Both the position numbers and the translations under genes were made by a program. A stretch of 64,000 nt of DNA from Pogona vitticeps (taxonomy: Eukaryota > Chordata > Lepidosauria > Squamata > Agamidae). A model generated the notes under the pieces. That model saw only the letters and a program-made list of their open reading frames with translations. It did no database searches and was not told the DNA's origin. Positions 55,444-64,000 of this stretch are shown in pieces. Numbering within the stretch: position 1 is the stretch's first letter; each line of letters opens with the position of its first letter. The stretch spans positions 18,585,501 through 18,649,500 of the forward strand of contig NC_135789.1 of the NCBI RefSeq assembly GCF_051106095.1, written 5' to 3'.

Positions 55444-58400
55444 ATGGCGCGGCCGGCGGTGCCCAGTTCGCAGAAGGCGCTGCTGCTGGAGCTGAAGGGG
55501 CTGCAGGAGGAGCCCGTGGAGGGCTTCCGCGTCAGCCTAGTGGACGAGGGGGACCTCTACCACTGGGAGGTGGCCATCTTCGGGCCCCCCAACACCCACT
55601 ACGAGGGCGGCTACTTCAAGGTGAGGGGCAGGGAGGAGCGAGGAAGGGAGGAGGGAAAAAAGAAGAGGAGGAATCTCACACAAAGACACACAAAACAAAG
55701 AGTTGGGGGGAGACTACAAGCCCCATCGTCCCCAGCCAGTCCAGAGAAGGAGAGCCCGGAAGGGGGGGTGGGGCTTGGAGTCCAAAGAAGGAAAGCCCAT
55801 AGGGGGATGATGCCCCCCCCCCAAAAAAGAGACCTCCAAGCCTGGGAGCTTGTAATTGTTGAAAAGTAAGTTTCCGCGTTCCGGCTGGGCTTTGTCCTGG
55901 GAGTTGTAGTCCGTGTCCGTCCGTTCCCCTTCCCCCCCCCCCCGCTCATTCCTGGCTCGAGTTCATTCTGGAGATGAAGCAGGGAGGAAAAGTGAACCTT
56001 CCAACTTCTTAAGACTATCCGGCTCTAAGGACAGGCTTTTTAAACTCCTTAATCTTGCCGGAGTCTTAAATCATATAAATCCCCAAATGTCGACAGTCAA
56101 GTTTCGCTTTACAGATTTACATGTAAATATTTTTCGAAGGCAGAGTCCCAAAGGAGATGATAAACATCAATTGAGTTTTGTCAAGGCGAAACATAGGAAA
56201 GAGACGGCAGAAACAATAAGGGGGAAGCAGAATGAAGAGAGAGCAGTAAAATCATTTCGTTTTGTGGGTTTCAAGTCAATCTAGAAGTGTACTAATATGA
56301 GGAAGTGTAAACAGTAGTACGGTGTGAATACCATCATCTTCTATATTACAACCAAGGTTTGAAATTGTACTTTTCGGGGCTCAGATCCCCAAAATTGACC
56401 CAGTTGAGAGGAATGTCTAACTGCGCACATCTAGATAACCCTGAGTTGAAATAAACATGAATTAAAATATTAATATTTAAAGCTGTTGTTTTGGCAGAGT
56501 TTCTGACCTGGAGGTGTTTCTTGACCCTTGCCAACCTGCCCTTTTTCTGAGTACCTGTAATTCAGTTTTCTAATAATAAATCACCCCCTGGTGGAGTGCC
56601 GAGTTACTTCTGAGTAAACATGTGAAGTAACATGCTGTAAAGTCTCATGTTTTGTCCTTTTATCCGCCGTGACCTCATTCGTGGGGAATCATTTCTTACA
56701 ACAGGGATAGTTTCCAGTTACACACCAGGAATTTTGAGTGTGTCATATCCACTGTCATAAACAGCATAAACCTGATTATTTGTTTAAAGTGTTTGTGCTT
56801 CGCCTTCTTCCTGAAGAGGAGTACCCAAGGCAGCTGACAATATTAAGAGCATTGCTTGAGTGTTGTTTACCCATTTAATCTAACTTAATGTCTACTGTGT
56901 TTATCCTGCTGTAAACAACCCAATTAATGTGTTGCACTCATGGAGCAGTGTGAGGGAGGGAGGGCCGTAAGTGGCCAACCTTTCATGGAAATACACTCAC
57001 ACACACACACACACCCAACCTGGCGGCCCCTGGCTGTGCTGGTTGAAGATGATGAGAGTTGTAGTTCAGCATCTGGAAGGAGAATGATTTGGAAGGTGGA
57101 TTTCAGACAATCCGTTCTCCTCACCCTCCTCTTGAATCTAGATATCCAAGCACTGAAACTTTAAGGGTTTTACAACTTATGGGCATTGAATTGCAAAGCA
57201 CTAATCAAGGGTGATGGGAATTGTAGTTGTGCGCCGCTGGAGGGCTGTGTTCCCCTTCACTCACAAGGTCTAGAGGGCTGGAAGAGGTGTTACGCTATTA
57301 TTATAATTCCATGGTTTCGGCATCTGCCAGCAGAGCCAGAGGTTAGGAGTTTGATTCCACCCACTGGGCCTCGTGGACAGGGGCTGGACTGGATGATCTT
57401 TAGGGGTGCCTTCCAGCTCTGCCGTTCCAAGATGATTATGACTGGTAGAAAGAACTTTTGATCATAGTTTTATGAAGCTGGCTTCGTTTCCGCAAACCAC
57501 CTTGGATGCTAACCGGGGTTTAGGGTTTCAAAGGTGTGCTAAACCATGGTTAGCGTGCGTCAGAAGAGAAGAGTGAGAGAACGCTCCTCTTTGTGCCATT
57601 GCGTGCGGCCATACTTTCTTCCCTGTTCCAGCGGGAGCCCCAGAGGTGACATTTTGTCTATCTGGGCAAAGGGCCAGTAGATCACACAGATTTGGCAAGA
57701 AGACTCGGCTTCCCAGACGAAGGTTGGCCAACGAGGTCACATGGGGCAACCCGACATTTCCCGTACTGGCTGGACTGGGCGGAAAGGGTGCTTGTCTGAG
57801 TCAACCTGGAGTTGGCGACTTCCTTCCAGGGACATCTTAAAACATACACCTCCCTGGGGTGTGTTGCTGAAGGCCGCCAGCAATGAGCAAACCAAAACGA
57901 TGGCCTCTTCCCCACATGAGTCAGGCAGATATTAAGTCTTTGGTGCGCCTATCCTTTTTAAGTGAACCCAGCAGAAGAGGGTCGCTGTAGGACGCTGGTG
58001 TCTTCCCTGTATTGCAGGCCGAAAGAACCGCTTAATGAGCTTGTGTTAGACAGTGGGCTGTAACCAGAGCCTTGCTCACCCTGGTAGCCCTCAGGCATTT
58101 TGGACTACAAGTCCCAGCATTCTTAACCCTTCGGAATGGGGAAGGTGCATAGCTCTAGTGGCAGAAGGTTCCAAGGGTGAAGGATTGCTGCTCAGTTTTG
58201 GGAACATCATGGCGGCTGGTTTATAAAATACTGTACTCCTCCAAGCAGACCGTCACTCCGATCTGCTATCTGCCTTTGCCTCCCGGAGCTTCTCATTTCA
58301 GCCAGCTCTCTCTTCATGAGGACTGGAACTTAGCTTTCTCTTAGTGGTGAAAACTGACATTTCCATGTGGATTGGGGGGGTACCTCCCCCGTGCTTTCTC

Positions 58401-61400
58401 TGAAACTGTGGAGCGCTACCGCTTTATGAGCCATTTTGGGAATTAACCTGCGAGCAAGTTGTCCAGCTGGCCACCTAGACGGGTTTCATCAGAGGGGGGA
58501 AATCCAGAAACGGTTGCTTTAAATAATTTCTGCCACGTGACCATTATAGATACCGAGGTGTCATATAGGGAAGGGGGTTATTCTGAATAAGAAGCCAGAC
58601 AAGATGGGCTCCTCTCATGGAGGTTTATTATAATACCGAGACTGACCTTCCATTCCCAGGAGTAGTCTATCTCAGGGAGTACTTATAGATGCGGTAGGTG
58701 AGGAGTACAAGAGGCTCTAGTCCTGCTTGTTGGTTTCTACCCGGGGCAGCCAGCTGGCCACGGGAAAAAACACTTGATTTGTTCCCGGGGACTTGATCCC
58801 GCACCGTTCACTTTTCAACCTTGTGGGGAAGCAGGACTGGGTGACGTGAAGAGCTGATTTGTGTAGGTAAGGCGCGTTTCGTCATCAAAACCAGGAACAG
58901 CCCCTCTATGTGCAAATATCGGATTGGCCAGCTTCCACCAGGAAAAAGTGTGTCTGTTTCTCTGATTGATTTAGTGCTTCTTTAACAAAAAGAGAGAGAG
59001 AGAACGGTGCGTTCTGCCAGGTTTCCCCTTCTGTTCAATTTTGATTTTTCCATGTGAGGCCTTTTTCTGCTGTTCTGGAAGCGGAGGAGAGAATCCCTTC
59101 ATGGGGACAAACCTTTCTAGAAACACTGAGTGTCTCTCGTTCCCCCCACCCCAAAGCCAGCTCCTCCCCCCCCCCCCCCGTCCCAAGCTTTTATAACATT
59201 AGGGCTGTCATACTGGCTAGATCATTCTGGGATGGGAGGTCTGTCTGTGTCTGTCTGTCACTTTCCCACCTTCTGCACCAAAGACCGTCTTGGCTTCTTC
59301 CCACCATATAGCTTTTGCAGAAATATTTCGGCCTGAGAGATAAAAGTTCAGATTTCTCCTCCATCGGACCTTTGACCCGTGTAACTTCATGACGAGCAGC
59401 CACTCTCCAGGTTTTCAGGATTCCTAGAGGTTTTGAAGGTTCACCCTAAAGACGAAGAAAGAGCGCTGAGCAGTAGCATGTCCTACCTTGCAAGGGTAGC
59501 GTGCTGTCTTTCGCGAGAGGCATTTAAACAGAGCTTGGGAGCCCATCTCGGGGAGGGAGGTCCTGCATCCACAGGGTCTCAGACTGCTTCGCTTTAGGTG
59601 TCCCTGACCAACTCTGCAATTTTAGGATGCCTCCAGCATTGAAGTAAAGATCCGAGCCTGCCCTCCCATCATCTTCTCTTGGCATGGAAGGGCATTGTTC
59701 TGTCTGTAGCCGGTCTGTTTCCTGCGATATCCCAAGGCGCATTTCCCCATGTTCTTGAAAAGCTGCTCTTTTCACAAGTGGGCAGCCCCCTAACCAGGTT
59801 TGTGATGGAGGGCAATCTTTTTTTTAAACTTTTTTTAAAACTTTTATTAGATTTTTACCCCGCCCCCCCTAGACAAAGTCTACTTGGGGCAGCTTCCTAT
59901 TCCCAGATCTGATCCGTTTCACTACGTCTCCTTGCCCGTCCGCCCGCGATCCATTATGTGTGTCTGCTGATGGTCTAAAGTGAGAAGCCGGAGAGTCGAC
60001 ACTCCGTTACCCAAGGGTGTTGCTCCATTGCCCCGGGCAAGGGTGGATGGGCCTGGGCAGCCGGGAATCGGAGCTGAGATTTGGGTGGTGCTCAAAACGA
60101 AGGCACAGTGAGTCAGTTCTTGGTAAAACGACATCCAAGGAGTGTCTGTTTGATGTTGGTGTTGCCTGACTCACCCGGAGTACGCAAAATAAACCAAATA
60201 AAGCCAACTGGAGTGTGTTGTTCTCTTGTCCTGTTTTTGAGAACCCGGTAAAGTGCAGGCTTAGCCCAGGGGTTATACTTTGGGAGGCTTCCCCAGCCAT
60301 GGGTTGAGATGCTGTAATGGCAACAGAAGGCTTGCCAGCATGTTACCCAGCCGGGGTTCAGGCTTTGGGGCGCCTTCCCGTGCCATTGGTTGCGTCGCTG
60401 TGATGTCATGGAAGCTAGCCAAGGTGGGGGATGCCCTTGGGAAAGCCTCCCCCCAGCCATTGGTTGAGCTGCTGTGATGTCATGGAAGGTTTGTAAACGT
60501 TCTAGCCAACAGCGTGAGCTCTCCCAAGGAGGGGGATTTAGTACTGGGAAGACCCTCGCACTGAACGGGCTCAGAACAAGAGACTAAGGAGGTTTTGGGG
60601 CGCCGGGTGGCACCTTTCTGTTTGAACCCCTGTTTTTTTCTTTCCTCCACTGAGCTTGTGGGTGCCTGTACAGCCCTTCCCCTCCCTCGTTTTTTGCTTA
60701 CGACGATTCTGCGATGCAGGTCGGATGAAAGGCCCCTTCTGATTAACTGAGTGTTGACCGTCTGAAGGCCGCTTCATGCGTCTCATGGCTCAGTGCAGGC
60801 TCCCCGTGCTCCTTGGTTCACAGAACATTAATTCTGGGTAGATCTCACTGTTTAATTCAATCTGATTTTGAGACACTGAAGTCCCTACGTACTCTCCTGG
60901 CTCCTCTATCCAGTGGCAAGAAGTTCCACAAGCTACTTCAGCATCTTCCCTGTGCGTTGGGCAGGAAGGGTGTCTCCTGCCCCCATCCGGCTCTCTGGCC
61001 CGACTGCTCTCCCTTCTCTGCTCCCAGGGCCCTTTTTAACCAGAGTGCCGGGCATACAAAGGAGGAGGAAGTTTTCCGCCTGCTGGACCGGCCAGACCGG
61101 AGCCAGGCCAACTCAAAAACAACCTGCCCCGAGCTTGCAGGGCCAGGAGGGCAGGATTCCTGGGGCCAGTCGGGTTCAACTCGCTCGGCCAGGACGGGAG
61201 GAAACTCCCCGTTGCTTAAAACCTCGAGTGGGCATTTGGCAGACCGGCGGACCAGGTGGCACTTGTGCAATGCGGGGGAGGGAAGTGGGAGGAAGCCCGA
61301 GCAGACCTGGTGGGCCACAGATGGACCATTGCCGGCCTGCTTGTGAGCCAGGGGTACCCTGCCTTCCGTTTTACCAGATCCAGGCCCTTCTCCCGTTGCC

Positions 61401-62694
61401 GTTCTCAGAGGGACCACCTCCTTTGCCGTGGGGTGTTGTGGATGCCCACCGCCTCGGGCCAGTCTGCTCCTGCACTCGTTCCTAACGCTCCTCGTCCTCT
61501 CACTCTTCCTTCACAGGCTCGCCTCCGGTTCCCCATCGACTACCCATACTCCCCGCCAGCCTTTCGGTTCCTGACCAAAATGTGGCACCCCAACATCTAC
61601 GAGGTAAGGCTGCCAGGCCACGGGCAGGAGCAGGAGTCACCCCACGGAAGGCTGGGAAGCCGTCAGAAGCCTCCGCCCGTCCCTCGTGGGTTCGGAGAGG
61701 GTGGCGCTCCCTCCAGCTTCCTGGCTACTCTGCTTCCACAAAGCCTAAGCCCTGCCTTCAGCCGTGTTAATGCCTCTGTTCCCGCACCATCTCCTCACCA
61801 GGCCCAGATTTCGTTGCTGCGCTTGGAAGCACTGTCGGGACGTGCGCATGGCCTCGGAGTTTGGCCTTGTTGCAGCTGGGCTGTCTACCTGCCTGAAGAG
61901 AAAGGCCTTTGCCTGCCAGCAGGAGGAGAGCCAAGAGGGACCCAGCCTGGCCTCCAGTGGCAGGGAGTTCCTCTAGGAGCCACGGAGAAGGGTCCCCTCT
62001 CCCGGGTCCCCACCAAAGAGACCTCAGGGTGGCGGGACCGAGAGAAGGGCCTCTCCTGGTTAGCACCAGATCCGAGGTCCCCAGAGTGGGATACAGACAT
62101 AAAAACGACATTAAGCAGTGCCTGTTTACAAATTCAAATTGGGCAAACCACTCAAAAGCGGGAAGGGTTCCGACCCCTTTAAAACAGCGCGAACCCTGAG
62201 TCGGCACTCTGCACCGCAGGTTCCAAGGGAGGGCATGTTTTAACACGGTGCCAAAACAAAGCTGGCGCCTGTGCCCGTCAGGCCTTTAGGGACTGGGCAT
62301 TTCACAACAGCTCCTCTTAGGAGGAGTACATAAGCCTCCCAAAAAAACAGATTTCTCCCATTTGTTTTCTGCCCCAAGAAGGACGCTGAACACCTTGACG
62401 TGTCCATGAGTGTTTGAGAAGGCTTGCTTTCCAAATGTGCCACAGGGAGAATTTTTAGCTATGCAGCCACGGGTTGCATTGTGTCTGCCAAATGAATGGA
62501 CTCAAGTTTCCACCTTTTTTGCCTTTAAAAAAAAACATGTTCCACACTCTGGCTTAGATTTTGTATGCTAAAAATGACCAATACCTGTCTTTTCAGACGG
62601 GAGACGTTTGCATCTCCATCCTGCATCCCCCGGTGGACGACCCACAGAGCGGGGAGCTGCCCTCGGAAAGGTGGAACCCAACCCAGAACGTCAG
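55444..62694 (+). CDS. CDC34: Ubiquitin-conjugating enzyme E2 R1 / CDC34, exons 1-3 (3' part beyond window)
   Basis: E2 enzyme that works with SCF ubiquitin ligases to build Lys48-linked chains on cell-cycle substrates, in nucleus and cytoplasm. Exons seen: 55444-55620 (59 codons), 61517-61603 (29 codons) and 62597-62694 (32 codons plus 2 nt), with GT..AG junctions and phases 0, 0, 2. The translation is nearly identical to human CDC34: MARPAVPSSQ start, the WHPN box (His83-Pro84-Asn85), catalytic Cys93 in GDVCISIL, and the acidic loop that marks this E2 class (Asp102, Asp103, Glu108, Glu112, ending in Arg113-Trp114). The frame continues upstream without a stop, but the family start is unambiguous. 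The exon carrying the rest of the UBC fold and the acidic C-terminal tail is not found before 64000. CDC34 rather than the paralogue UBE2R2 is chosen from the MADCAM1-TPGS1 neighbourhood and the MARP start. Confidence 0.95.
57320..57445 (+). repeat. tRNA-derived SINE in CDC34 intron 1
   Basis: CAGAGCCAGAGGTTAGGAGT, then CACTGGGCCTCGTGGACAGG and TTCCAGCTCTGCCGTTC. Same family as 25610-25765 and, inverted, 32995-33155 and 54553-54690. Confidence 0.6.
58065..58150. repeat. hAT MITE remnant in CDC34 intron 1
   Basis: The core GGACTACAAGTCCCAGCATT is shared with many vertebrate MITEs. Similar cores lie near 57025-57085, 57205-57230 and 29260-29325. Confidence 0.4.
60270..60530. repeat. Three-copy minisatellite with CCAAT and CRE-like motifs in CDC34 intron 1
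   Basis: The unit CCATTGGTTGAGCTGCTGTG followed by ATGTCATGGAAG occurs near 60296 (diverged), 60391 and 60461, spaced roughly 70-95 bp apart. The two right copies keep ATTGG and TGATGTCA at fixed spacing. Confidence 0.65.
61800..62060 (-). mobile_element. L2-type LINE C-terminal fragment in CDC34 intron 2
   Basis: The + strand block GGCAGGGAGTTCCTCTAGGA followed by CTCTCCCGGGTCCCCACC is the complement of the L2 block seen at 14500 and matches the minus-strand copy at 21930-22080. Confidence 0.55.
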
Positions 62695-63289
62695 GTGAGG
62701 ACCTTCCCCCCCCCGTCCTCCCTTGCTGGCTGGCCTCCCTTCCCACCTCCGAGGAGCGAGGACAACTTTGAAGTTTAAAACGTGAGCGTCAAAGGCGGTC
62801 CGTTAAGTTCAGCACCAAGGCTGGAAGCCTCTGGAGCGAAAATCACAGGGCAGGATTTCACACACAGATTGTCCTGCCCTCACGTGGGCCTTTAGTTCCA
62901 GCCTCCAGGCGCCAGCAGCCTTGAGCCCTTTTTTTCCTCCAGTCCGGGACAGAAGGAGGCCACCTCTCCTCATCCATGGCCCTTCAGAAACTGGGTCTGA
63001 GTCAGAAAGAAGCTGAAGTCTCCGGCTTTAAAACCCACTTCTTCCTGGTTCTGCCACGTTCTTTGGCTTGACCCCATGTCCCTGGGGACCTGCCTCCCTC
63101 CAGAGCGGCCAGGATTCTGGGAACATCTGTGGCCGGATACAGGGACTTGTGTGGCCAGAACAGACTCAGAGGTGCAAGGGGGGGTGTTGTTCCCCACTGG
63201 TTGAAAATCACTGCCCTAGCTAGGGGTGCTGGGAGACCCAGCTGGTTTCATCCCGTCAGCCGTCCTACCAGGAGGGCTGCTTGAGCTCG

Positions 63290-63735
63290 GCTTCTGGAGC
63301 TAAAAGGAAGTATTTATTTGTCTTGCTTTATAAGTCTAGTCTCCAGATCATCCTTCTTTATTTGGCACTGGTTAGGCCTCCTCTTGAGTCCTGCATCCAG
63401 TTCTGGACACCACACTTCAAGAAGGATGCTGAGAAATTGGAGCAGGTTCAGAGCAAGGCAAGAAGGAGGAGGATCAGGGGGTTGGAAACCAAACCCTGCG
63501 AAGAAAGGCTGAAAGAATTGGACCTGTTTAGAAAAGAAGATGGAGGGGAGATCTGAGAGCACTTTGCAAATGCTTGAAAGGCTGTCCTATGCAGGAGGGG
63601 CAGGGTCTGTCCTCCATCTTCCCAGAGTGCAACCATGGGCTCAAGCGACAGGAAGCTGGATTTCAGCTGAATCTTCAGGGGAAAAAAACTTCTTAACTGT
63701 TAGAGCAGTCCAGCAGGGGAATTGGTGACCTATGT
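63290..63735 (+). mobile_element. CR1/L3-type LINE 3' end in CDC34 intron 3
   Basis: The translation [20 protein letters not shown], then LEQVQSKA and [11 protein letters not shown], is the characteristic C-terminal block of CR1-type reverse transcriptases; the untranslated end continues to about 63735. Frames are decayed. Confidence 0.85.
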
Positions 63736-64000
63736 CACAATTCACAATGAATTATTCTTTAAAAAACAATTAATTACTAATGTGATAGTAAATGAAACAC
63801 ATGGATCTCTGTCCATTACCCAGGAGACCAAGGACTCAAGTGATTCTGTGTCTCTGTTGGAAGGCTGTCATTTGTATTTGTTCTGTGCTGTTAAGTCACT
63901 TCTGATGTCTGGTCACCCTGTGAACGAGCGCTCTGCGAAAGGTCCTGTCCTCCACAGCCCTGCTCAGTTCTTGCAGACTCAAAAGTTGTGGTTTCTTTAG

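Larger units (their letters stand above)
55621..61516 (+). other. CDC34 intron 1
   Basis: A 5.9-kb phase 0 intron. It holds ZNF143-like cores near 55704 and 55898, an ACACAC run near 57000, MITE remnants, the SINE at 57320, the minisatellite at 60270-60530 and otherwise unrecognised sequence. No internal exon is supported. Confidence 0.6.

Noticed and set aside
55140-55802. 220-codon frame over CDC34 exon 1 in another frame
   Set aside because: Shadow of the GC-rich CDC34 exon and promoter.

Overview
The window is vertebrate nuclear DNA, most likely from a squamate reptile (lizard or snake). The evidence is the repeat mix: RTE/BovB LINE tails, tRNA-headed Sauria-type SINEs with a BovB-like tail, L2, CR1/L3 and L1 LINE pieces, hAT and Tigger-like DNA transposons, and long microsatellites. 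The genes are intron-split with GT..AG junctions. The species cannot be named from sequence alone.

Three host genes lie on the + strand in the order MADCAM1 - TPGS1 - CDC34, the order I know from human 19p13.3. MADCAM1 (23087-30766, five exons, all introns phase 1) encodes a 495-residue mucosal addressin with signal peptide, two integrin-binding Ig domains, a Ser/Thr/Pro-rich stalk, a third Ig domain and one membrane segment. TPGS1 (35007-36989, two exons, 288 residues) is a tubulin polyglutamylase complex subunit. CDC34 (from 55444; exons 1-3 are inside, the rest lies beyond the right edge) is the ubiquitin-conjugating enzyme with Cys93 and the acidic loop. The three genes work separately: lymphocyte homing, microtubule modification and SCF-linked ubiquitination.

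Layout: 1-4.1 kb, repeats and LINE pieces; 4.2-5.25 kb, an orphan CpG-rich promoter-like island with five inverted CCAAT boxes and NRF1-like palindromes; 5.3-22.6 kb, repeats including a 2.2-kb hAT element with an 8-bp target duplication that splits a BovB-like LINE; 22.6-30.8 kb, MADCAM1; 32.4-32.9 kb, a decayed C2H2 zinc-finger pseudogene on the - strand; 34.5-37 kb, TPGS1; 38.5-39.3 kb, a betaretrovirus-like fossil fragment; 39.7-53.8 kb, a Ty3/Gypsy LTR retrotransposon on the - strand with a second, whole-looking copy of the same family nested in it; 54-64 kb, repeats and the CDC34 5' half.

The most striking object is the nested LTR retrotransposon pair. Its pol gene has integrase before reverse transcriptase, an order known for the Gmr1-like branch of Ty3/Gypsy. 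It has 855-bp LTRs, a primer site matching tRNA-Leu(AAG), and target duplications marking both insertions. LTR pairs are almost identical, so both insertions look very young. Together they add 14 kb between TPGS1 and CDC34. No wholly unknown biological system was found. Everything here is read by eye, without database search.
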